A DNA stretch of 64,000 bases from Rheum nobile. Its lineage: Eukaryota; Streptophyta; Magnoliopsida; Caryophyllales; Polygonaceae. The stretch spans positions 2,988,001 through 3,052,000 of the forward strand of contig WOAB01000878.1 in the NCBI GenBank assembly GCA_027886185.1. The letters run 5' to 3'. Below are positions 10,530 to 22,150 of this stretch, in pieces. The first letter of the stretch is position 1, and the number at the start of each line of letters is the position of its first letter. Both the position numbers and the translations under genes were made by a program. The notes beneath the pieces were generated by a model. That model was not told the DNA's origin. It made no database searches and worked only from the letters and a program-made list of their open reading frames with translations.

Positions 10530-10666
10530 GGCTTCAGAATATAGAGTTTGTAGAGAAGATTTGGGAAAGTGGGAGTATTTGAAGAACCAAGAGAGGGTGG
10601 GAGTATTTATAGAACCTTGGTAGAGAGCGTGGGAGTATTTGAAGAAACTTGGTAGAGAAGCCTTGG

Positions 10667-11640
10667 TAGAGAGTAAGGGTCTTTCAGGGAAAATTAAGAG
10701 GGGTCAAATCGGGTATGCATTGGAAAGGAACTCATTTATTTCAATGTAACCTGACAAACCTGAATACGTACTGTAAACAGCTAAATATGGCCTAAGAAAC
10801 TAGAACAAGGAAACAACTATATATGTTGTTATTGCTCTAACTTCAATTAACAGGGCACGAGTGAGACAAACTATAAGCCCTGAAAAACTATATATCTTAG
10901 AAACAGAACAAGCATTAAAAGTCCGTCCATATATGGTTGTTTGCAAAGCCTATAACTACGTTGTCAGGGCAAATATTGAGTCTGTAGAGAAGCAAGAGAG
11001 AGCCTAGGAGTATTTTAAGAACCTTGCAAGAGAGCCTGGTCATATTGGTAGAGAATCCATGGTAGAGAGTAAGGGTCTTTCAGGGGAAATTAAGAGGGGT
11101 CAAATCGGGTATGCATTGGAAAGGAACTCACTTATTTCAATGTAACCTGACAAACCTGAATACGTACTGTAAACAGCTAAATATAGCCTGAGAAACTGGA
11201 ACAAAGAAAAAACTATATATGTTGTTATTGCTCTGACTTCAATTAACAAGGCGCGAATGAGACAAACTATAAGCCCTGAAAAACTATATATCTTAGAAAC
11301 AGAACAAGCATTAAAAGTCCGTCCATATATGGTTGTTTGCAAAGCCTATAACTACGTTGTCAGGGCAAATATTGAGTCTGTAGAGAAGCAAGAGAGAGCC
11401 TGGGAGTATTTTAAGAACCTTGCAAGAGAGCCTGGTCATATTGGTAGAGAAGCCATGGTAGAGAGTAAGGGTCTTTTAGGGAAAATTAAGAGGGGTCAAA
11501 TCGGGTATGCATTGGAAAGGAACTCACTTATTTCAATGTAACCTGACAAACCTGAATATGTACTGTAAACAGCTAAATATGGCCTGAGAAACTGGAACAA
11601 GGAAAAAACTATATATGTTGTTAAGAGGGGTCAAATCGGA
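10667..11640. repeat. ~395-bp tandem repeat in MULE noncoding DNA
   Basis: A unit starting ggtagagagtaagggtc begins at 10667, 11061 and 11457, giving two full copies of 394-396 bp and a partial third to about 11640. Each copy contains acctgacaaacctgaatac, a tatatatgttgttattgctc segment and gtccgtccatatatggttg. The open frame at 11257-11541 is repeat read-through and is not called as a gene. Confidence 0.85.
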
Positions 11641-12329
11641 TATGCATTGGAAATGATCACTTTGGCGAAGATTTATTCAAAAGCTTAGGTTTTTGTACAC
11701 TAAATGACCTGACAAATCTGAGTACGTATTGTAAGACTTCATATGGCCTGACTTCAGTCAAAATTTTGCAAAGATTTGGTTTTATCCGAGAACTTACCCC
11801 GCCATTTTATGGAAGTTTTTAAATCGTTTAAAGGCTATTTTTTCGGTTTAAAAACTCTATAAATGTATAAAATATTAGGTTGGTAAATGTGGAAGTTTTT
11901 TAACCGTCATAAAACCGTTTTTTATGTTAGGGTGGTTTGTTCCGCATATATGTTGTTATTGCTCTGATATATTAGAAGTTGTGTCCTGAAAAAGTTACAT
12001 TTGTCCTGAACAAGCATGTTGACATATTCGATAATGTTTTTCCTCTGAAATGTTAATGCCTTTGCCTTGAACATCAGTTTCTGAATTATGAAAATGTTAT
12101 ATTTGTCCTGAAAACGCATGAATATAGTCAAAACTAGTAAAGGCAGGGATAAGGACAAATGATCTTATTTATTATCAGTCCAAAACAACACATAACCTTA
12201 ATAATTTCCAAGTAGACACCCAAACACATAAGAAACAACATGAAAAATACTAAGAAACACCATTAAAACTACATCCCCACGGTCCTTTCCACGGCCACGC
12301 AAAGAACGGCATCCCCACGGCCATCACTG

Positions 12330-12703
12330 GGGCGGCAGCACATCATCGGGTTGATCACGAACGACATACACTTTCACTCCGGCTACCTTCTTGCCGAGGC
12401 GGACGAGATCCGCAACGTCGTCATTTGTCTGCAACGGTTGAAGGTACCGCTGCCCGGAATCTGGGACCTGCTAAAAAAAATCGACTTTGTATCGGGATAC
12501 CTCGACAGGCTGCTGATCATCCCATGGAGGGACCAAATTTCCATCTTGTTTTTCGGCACCTTCACGAGTCTAGTGCTCCCCCCCCCCCCCCCCCCCCCCC
12601 CCGTGTAGACATGTGTAGTTAACAAGGCCATATCGCCGATGGTGGGGGATAATTCCCCATCCCAATAGACCTGCATGAAGACCTTAATGAACGAGTCAGT
12701 CAT
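12330..12703 (-). pseudogene. Probable remnant of MULE transposase N-terminal (MuDR-type) domain
   Basis: From ATG 12703 the product starts MTDSFIKVFMQVYWDGEL, resembling the VYWxGE start of many plant MULE transposases. A 25-base C/G homopolymer (12578-12602) interrupts it. After that, RLVKVPKNKMEIW, SLSRYPDTKSI and, in another frame, RYLQPLQTNDD and VKVYVVRDQPDDV look like dispersed pieces of the same N-terminal region, with a stop and frame changes. It is opposite in strand to the main transposase and lacks a DDE domain. It may instead be a separate small gene related to the transposase N-terminus. Confidence 0.4.
12578..12602. repeat. Homopolymer of 25 C
   Basis: An uninterrupted run of 25 cytosines lies inside the transposase-like remnant. 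Runs of 24 also occur at 28443 and (as G) 56738. Confidence 0.95.
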
Positions 12704-13625
12704 GTTGCGAAAGAGTTTTTTGAGTTTGAGAGAGGAGTTTTAGAGAGATTTGGGACTTTTAGAGTAAGGGAGGATTTGTGAGGGGTTTGCACAAGGCATG
12801 AACGATATTTATACACAAAGATGAGTGGGGAGTAGAGTTAATGACGGGGTCAAATCGGTCAAGCTTTGGACACAAGGAACTCACTTATTTCAATAAAACT
12901 GACAAACATGAATACGTATTGTAAAAGACTTAATATGGCCTGAGAAACTTGAATAATGAAAAAACTATTAGATTTTTGTACTTAAACCGACCTGACAAAT
13001 CTGAGTACGTGTTGTAAGACTTCAATATGGCCTGACTTCAGTCAAAATTTTGCAAAGATTTGGTTTTATTCGAGAACGAATCCCGCCATTTTATGGAAGT
13101 TTTTAAATCGTTTTAAAGGCTGTTTTTTCGGTTAAAAAACCCTTTAAATGTAGAAAATATTAGGTTGGTTAATGTGGAAGTTTTTAAACCGTCATAAAAC
13201 CGTTTTTTAGACGGTTTCATCACAAAGTGTGACATTTGTTTCAAATCCGCCTAACTCCTAATCCTCCTATGGTGTATCCTGCTCTGGCTATGCAAAAGTA
13301 AAGTTGGAGAACATTGACTCAAATCTGCATGTAAGAAAAGGATTGCTTGAAAAAGCTTTTGTTTATGTACAAAAAACTGATAAAGATGATGACCTGACAC
13401 ACATCACGTCAGCATTGAAATTTCATTTCATTTCTCTTTCTTTAATAATAATAAAAAAAACTACAAATTCATATTGGCACAGATCTGGTATCCTTACTAA
13501 TATGCTAATTCATATTTGCACAGAAGAAGAAGAAAGAACATAGAAGAGGAGAAAGAGGAACACCCTCTTTGAAAAGAGAGGACATCGAGAGTAACATCTT
13601 ATAACAAACGAGAGGAAATTATACG

Positions 13626-14204
13626 ATGACAAAAGGCTGGACACAAGGAAGCTCATCTGCCAATTCAAATTCGTGGAGGAGAGGGCACGAAGCCGGTGAA
13701 TCATCAACTCGAAGATGTTTCCATGGTCTCCCTGCAACAATACAAACTTGCAAATACACTCATAATTCGGGAAAACAGTTCTATGGGTGTCCATTATGGA
13801 ATGTAATATTGAATTTGAATTTTAGGGTTTTGATTTAGGATTTTGGTTATACATTTAGGGTTCTGATTTGAGGCTTTTTCAATTAGGGTATAATTGAGGG
13901 TTTTTGAATTTGGTGCAAAATATGAATTTGTACTTGTTGGTAATTCAATTGGGATTTCATTTAGACTTAAACTAAGTTCAAGGACGATTTCACTAATAGT
14001 TGATTGGTTTAATTTTGTATTCAACCATAGGCAGGTCAGGATTGCAAATACTTCAAATGGGTGGATGGTCAAGCTTATGATTTTAGAGCCAATGAGACTA
14101 TTGAAAGCGTAAGAGTTGTTGAAGATCACGGGACAACCTCTCGGCCAAATATTTACCCGCATCATTCGACTTCAAGTAATGACATTATGAATATCAAAAC
14201 ATAA
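13626..14204 (+). CDS. Small GRF-type zinc-finger protein, MULE-borne
   Basis: Two exons, 13626-13802 (59 codons) and 14031-14204 (57 codons plus TAA), flank a 228-bp intron (gtaata donor, ccatag acceptor). The join is phase 0 and gives a 116-aa intact protein. After a Ser-rich start it has CFHGLPATIQTCKYT, GKQFYGCPLWN and, in exon 2, GQDCKYFKWVDG. This is the GRF zinc-finger signature (NPGRxFYGCPxW...CxFFxWVD), here with a His in place of the second canonical Cys. GRF fingers bind nucleic acid in other proteins, and such short proteins are frequent near plant transposons. The tail (SVRVVEDHGTTSRPN) is unknown. It shares the transposase strand and has no obvious promoter. Confidence 0.7.
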
Positions 14205-14435
14205 AATTTAGTGTTGAAAGTTGTACTTGGTGTGGTGGTACTTGTGGTGTTAGTTGTTGTGTTGGTTGTCCAATTTGTAACCTTGTTGGTTAAAGTATGA
14301 TAATTAGTCATAAGCATATGTTTAGCAAGACAATGTATTCTGTAGGTTCCTTTCTTGTAAAACGAGCGTATGTCCTGACTTAAGCACCATCTTGTTTGAA
14401 AAGCTTAGGTTTACGTATTGAAAATGACCTGAAAA

Positions 14436-14570
14436 CTGTGCATATATGGACTGAACTGTCTCCTGAAACGATGATATATGGTCTGAAATAAGCAAATATT
14501 TTTTGAAATGTGAACAAATAGACTAAAGTGTGCATATATGGACTGAACTGTGCAACCCTAAACTGAAAAG
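14436..14570. repeat. Dispersed repeat of catatatggactgaa words, copy 1
   Basis: Contains tcctgaaacgatgatata, ggtctgaaataagcaaat and gtgcatatatggactgaac in the same order as 17579-17820, so this block is duplicated about 3 kb apart inside the MULE. Confidence 0.75.
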
Positions 14571-14604
14571 GCTGCGGGATAACTCGATACCGACCACAAA
14601 CAAA

Positions 14605-14703
14605 TGACCCACCTCCAAGAGGATCCACTACATCCTTTGCAGCTTGCAGAAGGTCATATACCTCTGCGTACACGTCAGTGATGATTTGATGCTCGACGGC
14701 CAT
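14605..14703 (-). pseudogene. Truncated copy of the 122-aa MULE gene
   Basis: The start VYAEVYDLLQAAKDVVDPLG from ATG 14703 closely matches the first ~30 residues of the gene at 10529. Similarity then ends, so exon 2 and two thirds of exon 1 are missing. The upstream sequence (gccatggcttnagaatat, then gggagtatt and ggtagagag words) is also shared, showing that promoter and start were duplicated together. Non-functional. Confidence 0.65.
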
Positions 14704-17578
14704 GGCTTTAGAATATTGAGTAGAGAGTTTTGAGTCTGTTCAGAAGCAAGATAGAGCGTGGGAGTATTAGAAGAACCAAGAGAGCTTGTGAGTATTTGAA
14801 GAACTTGGGTAGAGAGCCTTGGTAGAGAGGCTGGGAGTATTTGACGAAACTTGGTAAAGAAGATTTGGGAAAGTTAAGAGGGGTCAAATCGGATATGCAT
14901 TGGAAAGGAACTCACTTAATTCAATATGATCTGACAAACTTGAATACTTACTGTAAGACTTAAATATGGCCGGAGAAACGTGAATAATGGAAAAACTATA
15001 TCTCTTGTTATTGCTCTGACTTCAATTAGAAAATACTATATATGTTTTTATTTCTCTGACTTCAATTAAGTGTATGAAGTAATAAGTAGTTACACATTCG
15101 ATTTTTTTTAATGTTATGGTGGTTTATTCCGCATATATGTTGTTATTGCTCTGATATATTACAAGAGTTGTCCTGAAAACGTTACATTTGTCCTGAATAA
15201 GCATTGACATATTCGATGTTGTTATTGCTCTGAAATATTAATGCGTTTGCCCTGAACATTAGTTTATGAATTATGAAAACGATAACTTTGTCCTCCTTAT
15301 GGTGTGTCCAGCTCTTGACTGAAATGTGCATACCTGCAAATTGCTTGAAAAGCATAGGTTTATGCTCTGAAAATGACCTGACAAACCGAGGTACTTGCTT
15401 GTAAAACGAGAATATGTCCTGACTTAAACACCATCACAAGCATGTAAACATCCTGAAAACACGATCTTCCAAATTAAAATACAATTATCACATGTCTTCC
15501 TTGCCGAATGGTTCCCAACAACACAATACAATTATCACATTAAAATCAAATGTCTTTAAAAACCATCCCAACGACATCTAAAAATACTATGAGCCATTTG
15601 ATTTTTGTGTCCATCTATGAATTTGTCGGACGCAAGATCCATGTTTGTCATGCCAAGCATCAACAACTCAATGTGCTTCAAGGTGCATGTAGACCCCACA
15701 ATCTCCTCTGCAAGATGTACAAAAGCAGTCAGAATGTATATCAATTGTAGTTTGATAAGGATTAATCATTGCATTAATACACATATACTTACCCGCGCTT
15801 GTTCTGCTTAATGTTATCACGACGAGACACAGACATTGGCTTGTCCAATAATGGTTCACATCTCTTTGCCAATGGCTCATACATCTTGACATATCTTTGA
15901 ACAGTTTGAATGACGGGTTGGATCATCTCGAAAATTTCCTTGTCTGAGTACAGATCCACATTGCAGTCATACACCGTCACACCCCAGTCGCATAGTTTAA
16001 TTTCTAAGGAAAACCAGTGGGACTCTGTGATGTTGAAGAGTGCATATATGCGTTCCGCATCATCCCATCTATTGCCATAATCAGCCGGACATGCACCCAT
16101 CATGTATTTAATCACTGCATTCTCACCTTTGTATGGAAAGTCCTTCTAGAAGCGATTGAACTCAGAGGTGACCAGGGTTTGCCAAAATGTGTCAAGCACA
16201 ACCACCTTCGAAAACCGCTCTGGATCCTCTGAAATCCTTTAACGATAAAGGAACATCATTTGCTCCAGATGCTGTAATGGTGCAACAATGTTAACGTATC
16301 CACTGAAAATGATGTTACAAAGGCAGGAACGATATTTTGAAAGGATGCATTGGAATATTACCTCACCGACCAACCAGTCCTTTGGGGCAAATAATTTCTC
16401 AAAGAACTTCTTATCCAATGCTTTCCTATTTGGTCCAATTCGGGATTCAATACTGCATGATGGTACATATTCATTTGAATAATAAACAAGGCAATATATC
16501 AGTTTGTTAGTCCATAAGGAATCATATTTTTAGTACATATACAGGCAATATATAAGTTTGTAAATCCATAAGGTATCATTTTCCGGTCATATTAAGTTGA
16601 GTAGAATGGTTAAGTCACTAACCTCTCACTTTGCATCCACTTTACCAGGTCTATCATCCCTTCCACCTTGCTATTTTTGGTAATCTTTTTTGCCAATTTC
16701 TGCTCATCCATATTGCAGAAGGGTGATTTTGTCGCCGCATCAAGCTCGCGAGTGCGACTTGGATATGTCTTTTTCTGCACTTGGCGACCCTTCCTTGGTC
16801 TCCCCTTCCTCGGCACTTTGGACTCCTTGGTCTCCTCTTCATCATCCCCCACGTCATCACAATCAACCTTTGATACCTTCTCACCTTGTAATTCAGTCCC
16901 AGCCTCAACACCTCGCTTATCAGCCTTGGTACCTCCCTCCACAACATCTCCCTTTGATTCCTCCATAACTCCTTCATCAACCTTATTGAGTGCCTCCACA
17001 TCTCCCTTTGGTTCCTCCACAACTTGGTCATCAACATTGGTCCCTACCTCCACATCACCTCCCTTTGCTACCTCCTCAGCATCCACACCTCCGTCATCAA
17101 TCTTGCTACCTCCCTCCATAACATCTTCCTTTGGTTCCTCCAGAATTTTGTCCTCAACCTTGATGAGTCCCTCCACAACTCCGTCATGCAGACCCTCATC
17201 AGACACTGCTTTTGTTGCCACCTCATTTTGTGTTGCCACCACAGTCCCATCATTAACCAACTCCTCATTAACCAACTCCTTGTTGAGTCCCTCCTCATCT
17301 TGTGGTGTTGCCTCATTAACCAACTCCTCATTTGCCTTATTTACCCCCTCCTCAGTTGTTAGCCCCTGAAGTATTGTAGCCGTCCGGATAAGAACTGACA
17401 GTGAATCTGTTGCATCCCCTTAAACTTTTTGCTCATTTACCATTGCAACATCTTCACCGCCTCTTCTTGACAAACTACATTATCTGCAGCATAAGCATAT
17501 GGGGGCGATCCAACCTTCTTCACCTCACATTGTCCACCAGTTAACACAATTGCACCATCATCTTGCTCTCCATCCATT

Positions 17579-17820
17579 GTCTCCTGAAACGATGATATAA
17601 GGTCTGAAATAAGCAAATATTTTTTGAATTGTGCTCAAATGGACTGAAATGTGCATATATGGACTGAATCGTGCATATATGGACTGAATCATGCATATAT
17701 GGACTGAACTTTCTACTGAAACGATGATATATGGTCTAAAATAACCTACCTATTTTTTAAAATGTGCATAAATGGACTGAAATGTGCATATATGGACTGA
17801 ACTGTACATATAATAACTGA
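17579..17820. repeat. Tandem ~25-bp repeat of gtgcatatatggactgaa, copy 2
   Basis: The phrase gtgcatatatggactgaa recurs four to five times at about 25-bp spacing between two copies of the ctgaaacgatgatata phrase. It matches 14436-14570 and lies between acidic-linker exons of the ULP-like gene, probably in an intron. Confidence 0.75.
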
Positions 17821-19439
17821 AAAAGTTGGGCATACCTCATCAGTCTCTCCCTCTTCGGACTCATTCTCTTCGGACTCTCCCTCTTTGGACTCATTCCCTT
17901 CGGCCTCATTCTCTTCGTCATCTTCAAACTCTATCTTTTCCTCTTCTTCATCTTCATGCTCTGACTCATCACTCTGATCTGTTGATTTCACCTCCCTCAT
18001 GCTCTGCTGGTGTTGGGTAATGTTGGGTTCATCATCACTTTTAACATCACCAGACTCTGGCTCCTGGTGTTCTCTGATGTCTTGATCACTGTCATCACTG
18101 GATGAAGATGCCACTGTTGTAGGAGCTTTGCCTCTTATGAACTTCTTTAACTCAAGGACTTCCTCCCTTAACAGATCATGTTTTTCATTCAGAGTATGCA
18201 TCGTTTCAAGCAATTCATTCAAACAACACATCAATTGCCTTTGGTCCAAACCCTCAATGTTTCCAGCTTGTCCTCCCTTACCAACTCCCTTGTCCTTTTT
18301 ACCAGTCCTTTTTCTTTTGGGCTTCAACTGCTTAACAATCTCATTCAAGGATTTGTGTCCTTCCTCCTCTGGGATGTAACAGCTTTCTCCCAAGTCCTCT
18401 CCGTCCTCCTCAACAAGGATCTGTTTAGCAGCGAAAGTCCCCTCTAGGGCATCAGAAATAAAATCCAAGCTTGGCCTACTCGTTTTAAGCCACCTCATAC
18501 CTCGGGGATGCATAACTTTATTCAGCTTTTGGGCAAATGTTCTGCCAAAATGGGGAACTGCCTCATACAACCATATCTGAAACAAACAGAATTGGAATTA
18601 AACCACAATTATGACCAGAGGCATTAACCTTTCTCAGTTTTACATATTCAACTACTAACACATTACCTGAAACACCATCGTGAAACCCCTTATGGTGTAT
18701 CATGCTCTGGCATTGTCTGAACGTGCAAGTGCACCCTTAACTGACTCCATTCTTGTGTCCAAAGCAGAATCCAGACTTTGATGGAGGTCAATATATGCAC
18801 TCCTACCCCATGGGAAATTATTGAAACGATCCAAGTCTTGGGTCAATTTCACATGTAGGGGTCTGACCTTCCTCTTCTTATCACCCCTAAGTACAACACC
18901 CTCAAGAATTAACAACAAGGCCATCTTCAGATTAAATACATTTTCCTCCCGATACGATAAGAACTTGGTTAAAAGGTTAGCAATGGTAATACTCCTCACA
19001 CCAAAAAAATCAAAGACTGCATTCTTATCCTCCACAGTGTCCTCCTCATCGGGCATCCCACAATTCAGTCCTGTTATTAGCCTAAACTCTTCTATTGAAA
19101 ACCTACATGGTTGTCCACCAAGATCATACCATGTCTCAAACTGCTTTTTTGTGTCCAGTTGCCTAAACAACACATGGTGAATCAGCTGTGCAAACAGTTT
19201 CAAGTTTTTCATAATTTTGATTATTGGGCCAAAGGGGCCCTGCAAAACTGTCTGCCAGTCTATTCGAGTTAGGGTGTTCTCGATACAATTCAGATACTGA
19301 AGCCTTGAGTTCTGATTTATCCGACCATAAAACAACTCCTCAGAATGCCACTTGTACATTATCTGTAATGAATGACATTCACATATACATGACAGGTAAG
19401 AATGACTTTCATATTCACATAAAAGAAAGAAAGGCACCA

Positions 19440-19890
19440 TCTTACTTTGTCAGGTAAAGATATATGTTTTCAGGATACAAAATAAATTATCATACTACAT
19501 TTTGGTTTGCCAGGCCAAATGGAAGTTGTTCAGGAAAAGTCTTTACCCTAGAGTATAACTTACAATTTTGTATCAACATGAATCAGGCTACTATGACATT
19601 CTAACATTCTAACCACACAACAAATGCATGACATTCATATTCACATAAACCCGAAAACTTACTTTGTCAGGTAAGATAATTTGTTTCGTCAGCATACATT
19701 TTGGTTTGTCAAGTCATATGGATGTAACAGTTTATGATACTATGAATTTTCCAGACCTCTCCATGCTCTGTTTGTTACAGAGTAAATCATGCTCTGTTTT
19801 TCACATAAGCCTAATTTTAGCATGAAGTTTATCCAGACCCTAAACCTAGCATGCATCACAAAAAAAGACAAAAAAAAATTTCCAGGTAAT
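19440..19890. other. Intron of ULP-like gene dense in TCAGG/CCTGA words
   Basis: Between the first and DUF1985 exons the sequence holds repeated ctttgtcaggta, tttgccaggcc and ttcagga words, but no coding frame. Orientation follows the minus-strand gene. Confidence 0.6.
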
Positions 19891-20429
19891 TCACGAGTTA
19901 GAGAAGACCACTAACCCCGCCAACCGACTTCGATGGCTCCTTCCTCGACCTCTTGGCTTTTGGTTCTTCAGCCTCCGAGATTCTCGGTTTCTTCTTCTTC
20001 ATCGAAATGACTGGACTCGGTGATTCTTCTTCCTCCGACGACCTGTAGGCTCTCTTCTTTCGGCCACTCGCCACAGTAGCCGCCTTCGCATTTGACGGAT
20101 GTTCTTCACATTCATCAACCCTCTTTCTCCTCGAAACTGTAGAAGCCTTTGCCTTCATCTTCTCGACTCTGGCTTTCGCAGACTGCAAACCTCTTGTCTT
20201 CACCATTCTCGATCTGGGGATTTAGTAAGGGCTTCAAAAATGGCTTCAGAAAGAGCTTCAGAAAGGGCTTCAGAAAGGGCTTTGCCTTCTCGACTTTGGG
20301 GATTTAGGATTTGGTTTGAGGAATACGATTCGGGGATGAAAGGAAAAAATGTTCTTCAGCGGCGAAAAGAATTTGGGGAAGATGAACTGCTATCGGTTGA
20401 ACAGGTACTTGATTAGGCCTACTCATATA

Positions 20430-20640
20430 ACCGTTTAGAATTAACTTCCTCTTTAAACCTTTATAAAACACTTTTATGCTTTTTGAAAAAGGTTTATTCA
20501 TAATTTATTTTACCTTTTTATTTTTGAAAAGTGTTGCAGCTTTATGGTACTTTTGCAATACTTTTCAAATGTTGGTATTTTTGCAAGCGGCCTTTCAAAA
20601 TCTGGTAGTTTATGCAATTCCGCCCCAATTTTACCCACAT
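20430..20640. repeat. Probable right terminal region of the MULE
   Basis: AT-rich DNA with phrases such as ggtacttttgcaatac, ggtatttttgcaagcgg and gtagtttatgcaattccgcc, typical of plant MULE terminal inverted repeats. It lies beyond the ULP gene start and before the copia remnant. The mate is off-window, so the TIR is not proven. Confidence 0.45.
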
Positions 20641-20727
20641 TAAACCAAATGGGCCCCACCACAACAAACTTCCACAAATTTGACTAACCTCCACACGCTT
20701 CCTCATACCAAAAACCCTACTACTTAG

Positions 20728-22150
20728 TTGCCACCTTCCTCATCTCTCCAAAGCCCATCAAGTTTGCCTTCTGCTCCAAAGAAACACAAACCCAACCTCA
20801 AGCAAGGTATTATTACTCGCTCAAAAAATAATATCTCTAAACCTATCAAAAAACTAAACTTGAATGCTCAAATCGCTTCCCCTAAAGAACCCAAAACCAT
20901 TAAATGTCCAAATCGCTTCCCCTCAAGCTTTAAACGACCTTGATTGGAGTGCTGCCGTGCAAGCTGAATAGTACCTCTTTTTTGTACCTCTTTTTAATCA
21001 GACTTGGAGTTTAGTACCTCTTTTTTGTCTACTCAAAACTTGGTTGGCTACAAATGGGTGTATCGTATTAAATATCTGCCTGACGGTTCAATTGACATGT
21101 ACAAAGAGAGACTTGTAGCCAAGGGATTTCATCAAAGATCGGGTTGGGATTACAATAAAACTTTCAGTCCATTAGTCAAGTCGGTCACAGTTCGGCTGAT
21201 GCTTGCAATTGGAGTCTCTCAAGGCTGGCCCCTCAGACATCTCGACATCAACAATGCCTTCCTACAAAGAACTTTATTCGAAGATGTCTACATGGCTCAA
21301 CCACCCGACCACCCGATTTTATAAGCAAGGAGCATCATACGTTTGTCTGCAAAATGCGAAAAGCAATCTATGGCTTGAAGCAGGCGCCCAGGGCGTGGTA
21401 CAATGAACTCCGAGGCTACCTTCTTCACCTTGGGTTTTTCAATTCTATTGTTGATGCTTCACTGTTTATTTATCGATGTGGCCAACATTTGATCTATTGT
21501 TTGTCTATGTTGATGACATCATAGTCACATGACCTAGTCAAGAGTTGATCGATAATCTTGTGAAGAAGCTATCATCCAAATTCTCGTTGAAAGATCTTGG
21601 ACCACTAGCCTATTTCCTGGGGTTGAGGCCCTACCCACATCAGATGGCATCTTCTTGTGACAATGAAAGTACATCCAAGATGTCTTAAGCAAGGCTGGGA
21701 TGGACGATAGCAAGGCGGTGTCTACACCCATTAATATTCAGTAGCTCCTCTTCGGCGTTCTGGATCTCCTCTTCCTACGCCATCTGATTACAGAACCTTG
21801 GTAGGCAGCCTTCGATATCTTGCTCTGACACGTCCAGATGTTGGTTTCACTGTCAAAAAACTTTCACAAGTTTATGTAAGCACCGACAAGTGATCATTGG
21901 TTGGCTCTCAAGCGTCTTCTAGGCCATATGATTTACAATTGGTTGAAACTTTGACAGACTAGGGTAGGACGCGGCTCCTACAGAGAGCCATATGAACACA
22001 TTACTGAGAGGTGAAGTGCTCTAAGGATTGACTTCACTTAGCATAATAAACTCACAAGGAAGCAATCAGGCGCTTATAAGCTTTCTTTGAGGATGATTGC
22101 ACCAACTTCTTCCTGTTGATGCAAGCAGAGTAACAAACATATCTCATTTG
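20728..22150 (+). pseudogene. Ty1-copia pol fragment (RT region), decayed
   Basis: The pieces read in copia order. ITRSKNNISKP and PKEPKTIK are the usual run-in to RT. A QALNDLDWSAAVQAE phrase ends in a stop near 20970. Then come YKWVYRIKYLPDGSID, YKERLVAKGFHQ, FSPLVKSVTVRLML and HLDINNAFLQ (21004-21324), then in other frames AIYGLKQAPRAWY, a FVYVDDI-like stretch near 21500, and scattered RNase H-side phrases to about 22150. Multiple frameshifts and stops are present. No LTRs or integrase are recognised, so this is an old fragment. Confidence 0.82.

Larger units (their letters stand above)
15556..20206 (-). pseudogene. DUF1985 / ULP1-like cysteine protease (C48) gene, transposon-type, broken
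   Basis: A multi-exon gene converging on the transposase. Exon 1 (20206 to ~19920) encodes a Lys/Arg-rich, nuclear-looking N-terminus. The next exon (19363 to ~18660) has the DUF1985 signature (FSIEEFRLITGLNCG, KFLSYREENVFNLKMALL) and continues through TGA 18700-18702 into a GFTMVFQ end that joins IWLYEAVP. A long acidic linker follows (18567-16610) with two Glu/Asp-rich exons. The C48 domain then shows SHWFSLEI (catalytic His), VTVYDCN (Asp) and GDCGVY (Cys codon 15698-15700); a frameshift after GVY precedes LKHIELLMLGM. ULP1 enzymes process SUMO, and MULE copies of this type are known. At least one stop, one frameshift and further gaps (a stop near 16240) make it a pseudogene. Exon limits are approximate. 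Confidence 0.75.
6844..20640. mobile_element. Large multi-gene Mutator-like element (MULE) with ULP-like gene
   Basis: The region is bracketed by a Mutator transposase on the plus strand at its left and a DUF1985/ULP1-protease gene on the minus strand at its right, converging. Two further small genes lie between. Transposons of this layout (Kaonashi-type MULEs carrying ULP-like genes) are known in plants. The left end is off-window beyond the Tat insertion. The right end is placed near 20640 from terminal sequence typical of MULEs (atgcaattccgcc type). Noncoding parts are packed with CCTGA-type words. TIRs and TSD cannot be confirmed because one end is missing. Confidence 0.75.

Noticed and set aside
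11257..11541. 94-codon plus-strand frame in the MULE
   Set aside because: It covers a copy of the 395-bp repeat; the equivalent frame in the first copy is broken by a stop.
16668..17369. 233-codon plus-strand frame rich in Ser and Pro
   Set aside because: Mirror of the acidic linker exon of the ULP-like gene on the minus strand.
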